In this document: positions 1 through 9,168 of the stretch, piece by piece
How positions within the stretch are numbered: position 1 is the first letter of the stretch
Layout of the letters: every line of letters starts with the position of its first letter
Source: Bradyrhizobium sp. CCBAU 53340
Lineage (GTDB): Bacteria > Pseudomonadota > Alphaproteobacteria > Rhizobiales > Xanthobacteraceae
Reading direction: 5' to 3'
Assembly: GCF_015291645.1 (NCBI RefSeq)
Contig: NZ_CP030055.1
Coordinates: forward strand, 4,092,001 to 4,156,000
DNA: 64,000 nucleotides
The notes under the pieces: model-generated
What the model was told of the DNA's origin: nothing
Database searches by the model: none
Seen by the model: the letters and a program-made list of their open reading frames with translations, nothing else
Position numbers and translations under genes: made by a program

Positions 1-930
1 GCTCGCGGCCACCTGCTCCGGCGCGCGCCACAGCCCGACGACGTTCCGCAAGGTCGGCATCCGCCCCGCCAGACCGGAATCGCCGAGCCGCAGCGCGAGC
101 TGGGCCGGTGCGATCAGCACGTCGCATGCGTGCTCGTTGATCTGCTGCTCCAGCACCTCGCTCTCGAACGGATGATGCAGCGCCAGCGTGCCGCCGCAGA
201 GCAGCCACACCGCAAGCGAGGAGGCGAGGCCTGCGAACGACATCGGCGTGAATGCCGACATCACGGTCGCACCCTGCCGGATGTCGGCCTCCAGCGACAT
301 TGCAAGCCCGCCCGCGATCAGGCTGAAATGCGGTCGCGGCACCGGGCGGAAACCTTCCGCCGTGACGTCGAAGGAGATCATCGCCGCCTTGCGGCCGTCC
401 TGGATCACGGCGCGCGTGGCGCCCGGCGGGCGCGCCATGACCTCGTCGAGCGAAGCCATGCCTTCGGGCAGATCAGCCCCGAAGCCGAACACGTGGCGGA
501 TCGAGAAGGCTTCGGCGGCTGCGTGCATCGCGAGGTCGGCGTAGCTGACGCTGTCGACCTTGCTCATGGTGACGATGGCCCGCGCCGCGGTGCGGTTGAG
601 CGCGGCCGCGAGCTCCGCCTGCCGCCACAGCAGCGGCAGCACCGCGACCACGAGGCCGGCGCGATGGGCGGCGAGCACCGTCAGCACGAACTCGACCGTC
701 GCCGGCAACTGGATCGCGATCACCGAATTGGCCGGCAGGCCCGATTCGACGAAATGGGCCGACAGCGCCTCGATGGCGGTGTCGGCCTCCGCGTAAGTCA
801 TTCGCCGCGGTGGGTGGCCGGTGATGCGAGATTTGTTGAGGGGGTCGAGCAGGGCAGGCGCGTGCGGCTGCCGCATCAGCGTCCGCTGGAACAGCGTGTC
901 GAGCGTCGGCGATACGGCTGGCTGGTTCAC
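1..930 (-). CDS. AMP-binding acyl-CoA synthetase, 3' part missing
   Basis: This is the N-terminal 310 codons of an ATP-dependent acyl-CoA/acyl-acid ligase; the gene runs off the left edge of the window. The reading frame is open from a GTG at 930. The stretch FVLTVLAAHRAGLVVAVLPL and the neighbouring regions match the N-terminal subdomain of the ANL superfamily, which adenylates a carboxylic acid and then forms the CoA thioester. The start lies 4 bp after the stop of the upstream binding-protein gene, so the two are probably cotranscribed. The signature P-loop and the C-terminal domain lie outside the window, so the substrate cannot be judged. Confidence 0.75.
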   Translation of the reverse strand, partial: MNQPAVSPTLDTLFQRTLMRQPHAPALLDPLNKSRITGHPPRRMTYAEADTAIEALSAHFVESGLPANSVIAIQLPATVEFVLTVLAAHRAGLVVAVLPLLWRQAELAAALNRTAARAIVTMSKVDSVSYADLAMHAAAEAFSIRHVFGFGADLPEGMASLDEVMARPPGATRAVIQDGRKAAMISFDVTAEGFRPVPRPHFSLIAGGLAMSLEADIRQGATVMSAFTPMSFAGLASSLAVWLLCGGTLALHHPFESEVLEQQINEHACDVLIAPAQLALRLGDSGLAGRMPTLRNVVGLWRAPEQVAAS

Positions 931-934
931 GGCG

Positions 935-2782
935 TCACTTCGCTGGACTGGCTTGGGGCTCACCCTTCGACCACCAGGTCTCCGGCAAATAGCCTGAGAG
1001 CGCGGTGGCCTGTGGTCGTTCTATCCGATTCCAGCGCGCGATCCATTGTTCGGATACGTTAAACAGGGGGATTGTGTAGAAGCCCGCCATCAAGGCGCGG
1101 TCGAGCGCCCGGACCGCGTCGACGAAATCCGTATGATCACGGGCCTCCAGCAGGGCCTTGATCATGGCGTCGACCGCGGGATCCCTGGCACCCATGTAGT
1201 TGCGGGTGCCCGGATTGTCGGCGGCCGCGCTGCCCCAATAGAAATACTGCTCGTTGCCGGGCGAGAGCGACTGGTCCCAGCGGTTCTGGATCATGTCGAA
1301 TTCGTAAGACAGCCGGCGCTGGTCGAACTGCACGGGGTCGACCGCGCGTACGCTCACATCGATGCCGGCGCGCTTGAGGTCGCGCTGGAAGGCGAGTGCG
1401 ATACGCTCCTGGTCGCGGGTCGTCACCAGCATCTCGAAGGTGAAGGGCGCTTTTGTCTGGCGGTTGCGCAGCACGGTGCCGACGAGATCGTAGCCGGCGT
1501 CCGACAGCAGCTTGAGCGCCGCGCGCAGCGTATTGCGGTCTCGCCCCGAGCCGTCGGTCACGGGCAGGCGGTAGCTGCCATCCATGATGTCCTGCGGGAT
1601 CTGCGCGGCGAACGGCTTCAACAGCTCGCGCTCGCGCGCATCCGCGGGGCGCGCATAGGCCGACAAATCGGAGCCGGCGAAATAGCCGGCGACGCGCGAA
1701 TAGAGCGAGAAGAAGTAGTTGCGGTTGACCAGCTCGAAATCGAACAGCAGCGTCAGCGCCTGGCGCACGCGGATGTCGGCGAATACTGGACGCCTGGTGT
1801 TGAACACCAGGAATTCCGAGGGCTGCGGCACGCCGGGCTTGAAGGTGTCGCGGATCACGTCGCCGCTTTTGGCTGCGGGAAAATCGTAGCCATCGTGCCA
1901 GCGGAGCGGCTCGTTCTCGACGCGAAAATCATAGAGGCCGCGCTTGAAGGCTTCGAACTGGCCGTTGGCTTCGCGAAAATAATCGAGCCGGATTTCGTCG
2001 AAATTGTAGAGGCCGCGATTGATCGGAAGGTCGCGCCCCCAATAATCGGGATTGCGCGTCAGGGTCACGCTGGCGCCCGGCTTCACGGCAGTGACGCGGT
2101 ACGGGCCCGAGGCGATCGGCCCTGTCAGCGTCGTCTCCTCGAAGGTCGCGACGTCGACCGCGTGCTTGGGCAGGATCGGCATCAGGCCAAGGATCAGCGG
2201 CAGTTCGCGGTCGTTGGCGCCGGCAAGGTCGAAGCGGACGGTGAGGGGATCGGGAGCTTCGGCCTTGGCGACTTTGGCGTAATATTGCCGGAGATTGGGG
2301 CGGCCGTGGTCGCGCAGGAGCTGCCAGGAGAACAGCACGTCCTCGGCGGTGACTTGCTTGCCGTCGGAGAAGCGGGCGCGGGGATCGAGACGGAACGTGA
2401 CATAGCTCCGATCGTCATCGGTCTCCACGGTTTTGGCGAGCAGGCCGTAGAGCGTGAACGGCTCGTCCTGGCCGCGCGCCAACAGGCTCTCGACCACGTA
2501 AGCGCGGATCGGCTGCACCGCCAATCCCTTCACGATGAACGGATTGAGGCTGTCGAACGTGCCGAGCAGGCCCCAGGTCAGCCGGCCGCCCTTAGGGGCA
2601 TCAGGATTGGCATAGGGCATATGGGTGAAATCGGCCGGCAACGACGGCTTGCCGTGCATGGCGATCGCATGCGCCTCTTCGGCCGGCGCGGCGGTGACCG
2701 ACAGCCCGATGGCGAGGGCTACCAAGGCGAGGCGGCAAAGGCGGACGGCACGGCCCTCGAGCAGGCGCTGGAACATGAACAT
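935..2782 (-). CDS. YejA-like peptide ABC transporter substrate-binding protein
   Basis: A 615-residue periplasmic binding protein of the SBP_bac_5 (peptide/opine/nickel) family. An N-terminal signal peptide (residues about 1-35, hydrophobic core LALVALAIGLSVTAAPA) is followed by the segment MHGKPSLPADFTHMPYANPD, which resembles YejA, the binding protein of the microcin C/oligopeptide importer. The middle contains the family pattern of SDGKQVTAEDVLFSWQLL. Length fits the family. No permease or ATPase gene lies next to it here; the only visible partner is the acyl-CoA synthetase 4 bp downstream. An alternative start is the ATG two codons later. The family call is firm; the exact substrate is not known. 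Confidence 0.85.
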   Translation of the reverse strand: MFMFQRLLEGRAVRLCRLALVALAIGLSVTAAPAEEAHAIAMHGKPSLPADFTHMPYANPDAPKGGRLTWGLLGTFDSLNPFIVKGLAVQPIRAYVVESLLARGQDEPFTLYGLLAKTVETDDDRSYVTFRLDPRARFSDGKQVTAEDVLFSWQLLRDHGRPNLRQYYAKVAKAEAPDPLTVRFDLAGANDRELPLILGLMPILPKHAVDVATFEETTLTGPIASGPYRVTAVKPGASVTLTRNPDYWGRDLPINRGLYNFDEIRLDYFREANGQFEAFKRGLYDFRVENEPLRWHDGYDFPAAKSGDVIRDTFKPGVPQPSEFLVFNTRRPVFADIRVRQALTLLFDFELVNRNYFFSLYSRVAGYFAGSDLSAYARPADARERELLKPFAAQIPQDIMDGSYRLPVTDGSGRDRNTLRAALKLLSDAGYDLVGTVLRNRQTKAPFTFEMLVTTRDQERIALAFQRDLKRAGIDVSVRAVDPVQFDQRRLSYEFDMIQNRWDQSLSPGNEQYFYWGSAAADNPGTRNYMGARDPAVDAMIKALLEARDHTDFVDAVRALDRALMAGFYTIPLFNVSEQWIARWNRIERPQATALSGYLPETWWSKGEPQASPAK

Positions 2783-3041
2783 TCGGACACGTTGATTCGA
2801 GGGCCGGTGGTTCGGAATCCTATCACAGGGATTTCACTGAGCGCCCGTCCGGATGGGGCCAAAGACGCTTGTCGGCATTGATCTTTCCGTCGACCACGCT
2901 AAGAAGGCACCCGATCGCGCAAGAGCGCCGAGCCCGTCACGTATCCGCCTCAATTGACGGGGAGAGAGCCGCGCCCAAGGCGGCTTGGTTCGGCGCTTCG
3001 GAGCGGTTCGGGCACTTCCCGTTCAGAAAGGGTTTTCTGCA

Positions 3042-3857
3042 ATGAATTTCCGTTATTTGGCCGCGTCCGTCCGGCCGCGCGGGCGACTCCTCGCCCTGTT
3101 GACGGCGACGGCATTGGTCGTCCCGTTTGCCGCTGAGGCCCAGGCTCCGGCCCCGGGCGCGCCTGCGCCAAAGGCTGCCCCGAAAGCCGCTCCGAAGGCT
3201 GCCCCCAAAGCTCCGGCTCCTGCGCCGGCTCCCCAGGCCCAGCAGGCCCCGGCCCAGCAGGGCGCTCCGGCGCCACAGGGCGGCCAGCCCGCCGATCAGC
3301 AGATTCAGCTGATCTACGCCCCCTGGACCAAGTTCTGCCTCAAGGGCCAGGATGCCAACGCCAAGCAGGTCTGCTTCACCGGCAAGGACGGCCGTATCGA
3401 ATCGGGCCAGCCGGTCATCGCAGCCGTGATCATCGAGCCGGAAGGCGAGCCGAAGAAGATCCTGCGCGTGACGCTGCCGCTCGGCATGCAGCTCGTGCAC
3501 GGCACCCGCATCATCGTCGACAACAATCCGCCGCTGCAGAGCCCGTATGTGATCTGCTTCCAGAACGGCTGCATGTCGGACTACGAGGCGACCCCCGAGC
3601 TCCTCGCCAACATGAAGAAGGGCCAGAACCTCGTGGTGCAGGCGATCAACGCCAACGGTGCGCCGCTGACCCTGCCGCTGCCGCTCGCGGGCGAGTTCGC
3701 CAAGGCCTATGACGGTCCGCCGACCGATCCGAAGCAGTTCGAGGAAACCCAGAAGAAGCTGCAGGAAGAGCTTCAGAAGAAGGCTGAGGAGCTGCAAAAG
3801 AAGCAGCAACAGCAGCAGGGCACGCCTCCGGGTGCGCCGGCGGCCGGCCAGAAATAA
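3042..3857 (+). CDS. Invasion-associated locus B (IalB) family protein
   Basis: A 271-residue secreted protein. The start chosen is the ATG at 3042 preceded by GAAAGG; it yields a clear signal peptide ending near AAEAQA. Residues about 35-85 are an Ala/Pro/Lys-rich linker with repeated KAAPKAAPKA units. The IalB domain follows (KFCLKGQDANAKQVCFTGKD, then the paired Cys segment VICFQNGCMSDYEA), with conserved cysteines likely forming disulfides in the periplasm. The C-terminus is a Lys/Glu/Gln-rich coiled coil ending in polyglutamine. The family is named for a Bartonella erythrocyte-invasion factor, but in soil Rhizobiales its role is unknown. A Rho-independent terminator follows at once. Confidence 0.88.
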   Translation: MNFRYLAASVRPRGRLLALLTATALVVPFAAEAQAPAPGAPAPKAAPKAAPKAAPKAPAPAPAPQAQQAPAQQGAPAPQGGQPADQQIQLIYAPWTKFCLKGQDANAKQVCFTGKDGRIESGQPVIAAVIIEPEGEPKKILRVTLPLGMQLVHGTRIIVDNNPPLQSPYVICFQNGCMSDYEATPELLANMKKGQNLVVQAINANGAPLTLPLPLAGEFAKAYDGPPTDPKQFEETQKKLQEELQKKAEELQKKQQQQQGTPPGAPAAGQK

Positions 3858-3879
3858 TCGGGCTCAGATCCCGGACATG

Positions 3880-3909
3880 AAAAAGGCGCTCATCTCGAGC
3901 GCTTTTTTT
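3880..3909 (+). terminator. Rho-independent terminator after the ialB-type gene
   Basis: The inverted repeat GGCGCTC-atct-cGAGCGC is flanked by an A run on the left and seven T residues on the right. It lies 22 bp after the IalB-type stop codon and just before the convergent hspQ end, so it may serve both directions. Confidence 0.85.
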
Positions 3910-3927
3910 GCTGCCTGCTTGTGAAGC

Positions 3928-4260
3928 TCAGTTCAGGGAGGGATTGCGCGGACGGTAGCCGCCATCCTTGTTCTTGATGAAGATCTCCGCGACCTGGGAA
4001 TGCCGGATCGGCTCGCCGGACTCGTCGGGCAACAGGTTCTGCTCGGAGACGTAGGCGACGTACTCGGACTCCGCGTTCTCCGCGAGCAGATGGTAGAACG
4101 GCTGATCCTTGTGGGGCCGTACCTCCTCGGGGATCGACAGCCACCATTCCTCGGTGTTGTTGAATTCCGGATCGATGTCGAAGATCACCCCCCGGAACGA
4201 GAAGATCCGGTGGCGCACGACCTGTCCGATCTGGAATTTGGCTGTCCGCGCTTTAATCAT
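3928..4260 (-). CDS. hspQ: Heat shock protein HspQ
   Basis: A 110-residue protein matching the HspQ/YccV (hemimethylated-DNA-binding-like) family along its whole length: KFQIGQVVRHRIFSFRGVIF near the N-terminus, WWLSIPEEVRPHKDQPFYHL in the middle, and YVAYVSEQNLLPD near the C-terminus. In enterobacteria HspQ is a specificity factor for Lon protease and was first linked to DnaA turnover. It acts in the cytoplasm. It stands alone, convergent with the ialB-type gene and divergent from the AEC transporter. Confidence 0.92.
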   Translation of the reverse strand: MIKARTAKFQIGQVVRHRIFSFRGVIFDIDPEFNNTEEWWLSIPEEVRPHKDQPFYHLLAENAESEYVAYVSEQNLLPDESGEPIRHSQVAEIFIKNKDGGYRPRNPSLN

Positions 4261-4366
4261 TCTCCGTCGATAGACCAGGATTGTGGCCGATGCTAGTGCC
4301 CTGATCCGGAATTAACCCGCGGCTGCGGGGCAGATAGCTTCCAGGTCTTCAGAAAACACTTCATCA

Positions 4367-5320
4367 ATGGTCGATATCCTCAATCTGGCGCTGCCTTATT
4401 TCGGCTTGATCTTCGTCGGTTTTGCTTGCGGCAAGGCCAAGTCGCTGCCGGAATCAGGCCTCGCCTGGATGAACTTCTTCCTGCTCTACGTGTCGCTGCC
4501 GGCGCTGCTGTTCGCGATCATGTCGAAGACGCCGTTTTCGGAATTGAACAACCCGCCGTTCCTGGTCGCGACCACGCTGTCCACGGTCGCGGCGTTCACC
4601 ATCGCGCTGGCGGTCGGCAAGGTGCTTGGTGGGTTGACGCTGCGCGAGGCGACGCTCGCGGGCCTCTCCGGCGGTTACGGCAATATCGGCTACATGGGAC
4701 CGGGGCTCGCGCTTGCGGTGCTCGGGTCGAAGGCCTCAGCGCCGACCGCGCTGATCTTCTGCTGCGACAGCATCTTCCTGTTCACGATCGTGCCTTTGCT
4801 GATCGAACTGTCGGACCGCGACCATCCCTCGATCGTGCATGCCTTCGGCGTCGTGCTGAAGCAGATCGTGCTCAACCCGCTGATCATGTCGGCCTGTTTC
4901 GGCGCAGCCGTCGCTGCGCTTCATATCGAACTGCCGGTCGCGCTCGACCGCACGATTACCTTCCTCCAGAACGCGGCTGCGCCAACGGCGCTGTTCGTAC
5001 TCGGTGTCACCGTGGCATTGCGCCCGTTCGATCGCGTGCCGTGGGAAGTGCCAGGCGTGATCGCGGTCAAGCTCCTGATCCATCCGCTCGCGTCGTTCGG
5101 CCTGATGCTGGCGTTCGGTCCGTTCGCGCAGCCTTGGGCCGCCACGGCCATCCTGATGGCCTCGCTGCCGCCGGCCCTGAATGTGTTCGTGATCGCGCGT
5201 CAGAACGATGCCTGGATCGAATCCGCGTCCGTCGCCGTGCTGCTCGGCACGTTCGCATCGGTGGTGACGCTGACCAGCGTGATGTGGCTGCTGCAGACGG
5301 GCCGGCTGGTGTTTCCGTAA
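4367..5320 (+). CDS. AEC family (auxin efflux carrier-like) transporter
   Basis: A 317-residue integral membrane protein with about ten hydrophobic segments, as in the auxin efflux carrier family of secondary transporters. Typical features include the N-terminal LNLALPYFGLIFVGFACGK, the glycine-rich GLSGGYGNIGYMGPGLALA, and a C-terminal half repeating the fold (LAVGKVLGG, LASLPPALNVFVIARQND). Bacterial members move small organic anions such as malate or malonate; the substrate here cannot be read from sequence. It is monocistronic and convergent with the hydroxylase gene that ends 13 bp away. Confidence 0.88.
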   Translation: MVDILNLALPYFGLIFVGFACGKAKSLPESGLAWMNFFLLYVSLPALLFAIMSKTPFSELNNPPFLVATTLSTVAAFTIALAVGKVLGGLTLREATLAGLSGGYGNIGYMGPGLALAVLGSKASAPTALIFCCDSIFLFTIVPLLIELSDRDHPSIVHAFGVVLKQIVLNPLIMSACFGAAVAALHIELPVALDRTITFLQNAAAPTALFVLGVTVALRPFDRVPWEVPGVIAVKLLIHPLASFGLMLAFGPFAQPWAATAILMASLPPALNVFVIARQNDAWIESASVAVLLGTFASVVTLTSVMWLLQTGRLVFP

Positions 5321-5332
5321 AGGCTGCTTGCG

Positions 5333-6517
5333 CTATTTACGCCACGTCGGCGTCAGTCCCTCGCGCATGGCAAAACGTCGGAGCGGGCCTATGGCGCCGA
5401 GCAGGTGCATGCCGACGGCGCGAACCGGTTGCAGCGGCAGGAAATCGTTGAGCAGCGAGCGGTTGGCAATGTCGATCGCAAATGTCCGGCTCAAAATGTC
5501 GGGCCGCCGCGCCCGGTCGTAGCGCTTGAGCACTTCGTCCGCGCCGGGGTCCTGCCCCGATGCGACGGCCTCGCCGGCGAGCCGGGCAATGTCGGCAGCA
5601 TCCCGCAAGCCGAGATTGAGGCCCTGGGCGCCGATCGGGGGAACCACATGGGCGGCTTCGCCGACCAGCGCGATGCGGTCTTGCGCGAAGGATTGCGGCC
5701 GCTCGATCGCCAGCGGGAACAGGTTGCGGCCGGGCGCGACCGTCATGCGGCCGAGGATCGAATGCGACTGTTTCTCGATCGCGGTGGACAGCTCCTCATC
5801 GCTCAAGCCACGCAGCCGCTCGGCTTCGGCGGGAGCTGAAACCCAGACGATGCTGGACCGGTCGCCGGGCAGGGGCACGAACACGCAAGGCCCGTGCGGA
5901 GTGTGGAACTCGGTCGAGACGTTGCGATGCGGCCTGCTATGGCCGACGTTGAACGTCAGCGCCGTCTGTGCCAGGTCGCGCCGCGTCACCGCAATGCCGG
6001 CGGCTTCCCGGCACAGCGAGTGCCGGCCGTCTGCGCCAACCACGAGGCGCGCGGTCAAGAACTGCCCGGAGGCCGTGCGGATCGCGACATCATCGGCTTC
6101 GATGACGATGCTCTCGGCCTCGTCGTCGAACCGGACAAGGTTGGGCAACTCGGTGGCGCGTTCTTCCAGCGCCAGCATCAGCGAGCGGTTGTCGATGTTG
6201 TAGCCGAACGCATCGAGCCCGATCTCGTGGCAGGAGAACCGGACCTCCGGGGCGCGGAACAGCCTGTTGGTGTCGTCGACGAGGCGCATCACCTCGAGGC
6301 CTGCCGCGTTGTCCTTGCAGCGTGACCAGACGTCGAGGCTCTCCAGCAGTTCGACGGAGGCGCCCAATAGCGCGGTGGTCCTGTTGTCGGAGTAGGGCAG
6401 GCGCCGAGCGACCAGCGCGGTCCGCGCACCCCGCTGCGCCAGTGCAATTCCCGCCGCGAGGCCGGCCGGTCCGCCGCCGATAACACTTACGTCAAAGAGT
6501 GTCGATGCGTCTGTCAT
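5333..6517 (-). CDS. UbiH/UbiF/COQ6-type FAD-dependent hydroxylase
   Basis: A 394-residue flavoprotein monooxygenase, probably one of the ring hydroxylases of ubiquinone biosynthesis. The N-terminus carries the FAD dinucleotide-binding motif VSVIGGGPAGLAAGIALAQR; the middle has the VVGADGRHS pattern; and RIALVGEAAHVVPPIGAQGL is the second FAD motif typical of the UbiH/VisC family. Alphaproteobacteria use variable sets of these enzymes (UbiL, UbiM, UbiH, UbiF), so the exact ring position is left open. It is transcribed away from the phosphatidylcholine synthase gene, with about 130 bp between the starts. Confidence 0.88.
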   Translation of the reverse strand: MTDASTLFDVSVIGGGPAGLAAGIALAQRGARTALVARRLPYSDNRTTALLGASVELLESLDVWSRCKDNAAGLEVMRLVDDTNRLFRAPEVRFSCHEIGLDAFGYNIDNRSLMLALEERATELPNLVRFDDEAESIVIEADDVAIRTASGQFLTARLVVGADGRHSLCREAAGIAVTRRDLAQTALTFNVGHSRPHRNVSTEFHTPHGPCVFVPLPGDRSSIVWVSAPAEAERLRGLSDEELSTAIEKQSHSILGRMTVAPGRNLFPLAIERPQSFAQDRIALVGEAAHVVPPIGAQGLNLGLRDAADIARLAGEAVASGQDPGADEVLKRYDRARRPDILSRTFAIDIANRSLLNDFLPLQPVRAVGMHLLGAIGPLRRFAMREGLTPTWRK

Positions 6518-6644
6518 GGAACGACATTTGACACGGCCCGCGGCAAATTCAAGTCATCCATTTTGCCTGATTTTATGACTGACAGCGCGGCGCAATGCCG
6601 CGACGGCGGATGTGCAAACCGGTCCCGTTCTGGTAGCAGAAGCC

Positions 6645-7382
6645 ATGGATACCCAGATGGACAGCCAAGAGGATTCCCTCAAGCCGAGAGCCGCGATCCG
6701 TGCCGCGGCATTCTCGGTGCACATCTTCACCGCCTTCGGCGCGGCGATCGCGCTGCTGGCGATGCTGGAGGCCGTGCGCGAGCACTGGGCCGCGATGTTC
6801 GGATGGCTGGGCGTCGCCCTCGTCATCGACGCGATCGACGGGCCGATCGCGCGCCTGCTCGACGTCAAGAACGTGCAGCCGAACTGGTCGGGCGACGTGC
6901 TCGATCTCGTGGTCGATTTCGTCACATATGTCTTCGTGCCGGCCTATGCGATCGTGGCGAGCGGCATGCTGCTGCCGGTGGCGGCGCCCGTGCTCGGCAT
7001 CGCCATCATCGTCACCAGCGCACTCTATTTCGCCGACCTGCGCATGAAGGCGGATGACAATCACTTCCGCGGCTTTCCGGCGCTGTGGAATGCGGCAGCA
7101 TTCTACCTGTTCCTGCTGCACTGGCCGCCGCTGTCCTCGACGCTGCTGGTTGCCGCGCTGGTGGTGCTGACCTTCGTGCCGTTTCACGTCTTGCATCCGG
7201 TTCGCGTCGTGCGGCTACGCTGGCTGACGATGTCGCTGATCGTGCTGTGGGGATTGCTCGGGTTCTACGCGCTGGAGGTGGATTTTCGCGTCGGTTCCGG
7301 CGTGACGATTGCGCTCTGTGCCATCGCGCTCTGGATCGTCTTCAGCGACGCGCTGATCCGCCTGGCGAGATCTTTCGGATGA
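6645..7382 (+). CDS. pcs: Phosphatidylcholine synthase
   Basis: A 245-residue membrane enzyme that condenses CDP-diacylglycerol with choline to make phosphatidylcholine, a route found in Rhizobiales and some pathogens. The CDP-alcohol phosphatidyltransferase motif is present as D-x2-DG-x2-AR-x12-G-x3-D-x3-D (IDAIDGPIARLLDVKN onwards, ending SGDVLDLVVD), with the longer central spacing seen in Pcs. About eight transmembrane segments follow. I chose the ATG at 6645; a GTG at 6612 and an ATG at 6657 are also possible. The stop overlaps the terC-like start by 4 bp (ATGA), so the two are translationally coupled. Confidence 0.9.
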   Translation: MDTQMDSQEDSLKPRAAIRAAAFSVHIFTAFGAAIALLAMLEAVREHWAAMFGWLGVALVIDAIDGPIARLLDVKNVQPNWSGDVLDLVVDFVTYVFVPAYAIVASGMLLPVAAPVLGIAIIVTSALYFADLRMKADDNHFRGFPALWNAAAFYLFLLHWPPLSSTLLVAALVVLTFVPFHVLHPVRVVRLRWLTMSLIVLWGLLGFYALEVDFRVGSGVTIALCAIALWIVFSDALIRLARSFG

Positions 7383-8104
7383 TGCATTTGTTGACCAGCC
7401 CCGAGGCCTGGGCCGCGCTGCTGACCTTGACGTCGCTCGAGATCGTGCTCGGCATCGACAATGTCATCTTCCTCTCGGTGATCGTCTCGCGCATTCCCGA
7501 GAAGCAGGCCCATCGCGCCCGCCAGATTGGCCTGGCGCTGGCACTGGTCTTTCGCATCATCCTGCTCAGTGTGCTGGTCTGGCTGATCGGCCTGACCGCG
7601 CCGGTGTTTTCGGCTCGAGGCTACGATTTCTCCTGGCGCGACCTCATCCTGATCGGCGGCGGCCTGTTCCTGATCGCCAAGGCCACGCACGAGATCCACG
7701 CCGAGGTCGAGGTCGACGACGGCGAGAAGCAGGAGTCTGCGGGCAGCGCCTTCTTCTGGGTGATCGCCCAGATCGTCGTCATCGACATCGTGTTCTCGCT
7801 GGACTCGATCATCACCGCGATCGGCATGGCGCAGGATCTCGAGATCATGATCGCGGCCGTCGTGATCGCCTGCCTGATCATGTACATTTCGTCCGGGCCG
7901 GTGGCGCGATTCGTCGTTGAGCATCCGACCACCAAGATGCTGGCATTGGCATTCCTGGTGCTGATCGGCGTTGCCCTGGTTGCGGACGGATTCAAATTCC
8001 ACATTCCTCGCGGCTACATCTATTTCGCAATTGCGTTCTCGGCGGCGGTGGAATTCTTCAACGTGCTGGCCAGGCGCAATCGCAGGAAAGCCGGCAAGCC
8101 GTAA
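7379..8104 (+). CDS. TerC family integral membrane protein
   Basis: A 241-residue membrane protein of the TerC/Alx family. The two acidic signature segments are visible: LEIVLGIDNVIFLSVI near residue 20 and VVIDIVFSLDSIITAIGMAQ near residue 140. Members are linked to tellurite resistance and, more recently, to manganese export that supplies secreted metalloenzymes. About seven transmembrane helices are expected. The ATG at 7379 overlaps the pcs stop. The long upstream extension of the same frame is only the shadow of pcs and was discarded. Confidence 0.88.
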   Translation: MMHLLTSPEAWAALLTLTSLEIVLGIDNVIFLSVIVSRIPEKQAHRARQIGLALALVFRIILLSVLVWLIGLTAPVFSARGYDFSWRDLILIGGGLFLIAKATHEIHAEVEVDDGEKQESAGSAFFWVIAQIVVIDIVFSLDSIITAIGMAQDLEIMIAAVVIACLIMYISSGPVARFVVEHPTTKMLALAFLVLIGVALVADGFKFHIPRGYIYFAIAFSAAVEFFNVLARRNRRKAGKP

Positions 8105-8180
8105 CCGTTCCAGCTTGGGGCGAGTTGACAAGGCGGGCGCGATGTCTTTCGCTTCGCCTGGGAGAAGAGGAGGTCAGGTG

Positions 8181-9155
8181 ATGACCAAAGCGGTCCGTGT
8201 GCACAAGGTCGGGGGCCCCGAAGCGCTTGTCTATGAGAGCGTCGAGGTGCCGGCGCCTGGCCCCGGCGAGGTGCGCATTCGCCAGCAAGCGGTCGGCCTG
8301 AACTTCATCGACGTGTATTATCGCACCGGGCTCTACAAGGCGCCGGGGCTGCCCTTCATTGCCGGCAACGAGGCCTCCGGCGAGGTCGTCGCCGTCGGGC
8401 CGGGCGTGACCCATTTCCATCCCGGCGATCGCGTCGCCTATTATCATAATCTCGGCGCCTACACGAGCGAGCGCAACATTCCCTGGGAGAAGCTGGTCAA
8501 GCTACCCGACCACATCACCCACGAGCAGGGCGCCGTGCTGATGCTCAAGGGCCTGACCGTCTGGTATCTCCTGCACAAGACCTTCAAGGTCGAGCCGCAT
8601 CACCGCGTGCTGATCCACGCCGCTGCCGGCGGGATCGGACTGCTTGCCTGCCAATGGGCGAGGGCGCTCGGAGCCCACGTCATCGGCACGGTCGGCTCGC
8701 GCGAGAAGGCCGAGCTTGCGGAAGCCAATGGCTGCGACCATGTCATCCTGTACAATGAAGAAGACTTCGTCGCGCGCGTGAAGCAGATCAGCCGCAACGA
8801 GGGCTGCGACGTCGTCTATGATGGCGTCGGCAAGGCGACCTTCCCGGGCTCGCTGTCCTGTCTGAAGCCGCGCGGCATGTTTGTCTCGTTCGGCAATGCC
8901 TCAGGGCCGGTGCCGCCGTTCTCGATCGCCGAGCTCAACAATCACGGCTCGCTGTTTGCGACGCGACCCAAGCTCAACGATTACATCGGCACCCGCAAGG
9001 AGCTGCTGGAGGGGGCCGACACGCTGTTCGCCGCCGTCATCAACGGCAAGCTGCACGTGCCGATCAACCACGCCTATGCGCTGAAGGATGCCGCAAAGGC
9101 CCATATCGACCTCGAAAGCCGCAAGACGACGGGAGCGTCGATCTTGAAGCCGTAA
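8181..9155 (+). CDS. qor: NADPH:quinone oxidoreductase (zinc-independent MDR family)
   Basis: A 324-residue medium-chain dehydrogenase/reductase. The start ATG at 8181 has a near-perfect ribosome site (AGGAGGT). The N-terminal GroES-like domain includes GLNFIDVYYRTGLYK, typical of quinone oxidoreductases, and lacks the structural-zinc cysteine cluster of alcohol dehydrogenases. The nucleotide-binding domain has VLIHAAAGGIGLLACQWARA with the AxxGGxG pattern for NADPH. It catalyses one-electron or hydride reduction of quinones in the cytoplasm. It follows the terC gene by 76 bp and is followed by a repeat element. Confidence 0.88.
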   Translation: MTKAVRVHKVGGPEALVYESVEVPAPGPGEVRIRQQAVGLNFIDVYYRTGLYKAPGLPFIAGNEASGEVVAVGPGVTHFHPGDRVAYYHNLGAYTSERNIPWEKLVKLPDHITHEQGAVLMLKGLTVWYLLHKTFKVEPHHRVLIHAAAGGIGLLACQWARALGAHVIGTVGSREKAELAEANGCDHVILYNEEDFVARVKQISRNEGCDVVYDGVGKATFPGSLSCLKPRGMFVSFGNASGPVPPFSIAELNNHGSLFATRPKLNDYIGTRKELLEGADTLFAAVINGKLHVPINHAYALKDAAKAHIDLESRKTTGASILKP

Positions 9156-9168
9156 CTTCTCGGCGTCC

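Noticed and set aside
130..2881. Long plus-strand frames (310 and 611 codons) opposite the synthetase and binding-protein genes
   Set aside because: Antisense shadows produced by high GC3; His/Arg/Gly-rich translations without domain features, while the minus-strand frames match known families.
2937..3809. 290-codon minus-strand frame opposite the IalB gene
   Set aside because: Leu/Arg-rich mirror of the IalB coding sequence; no ribosome site.
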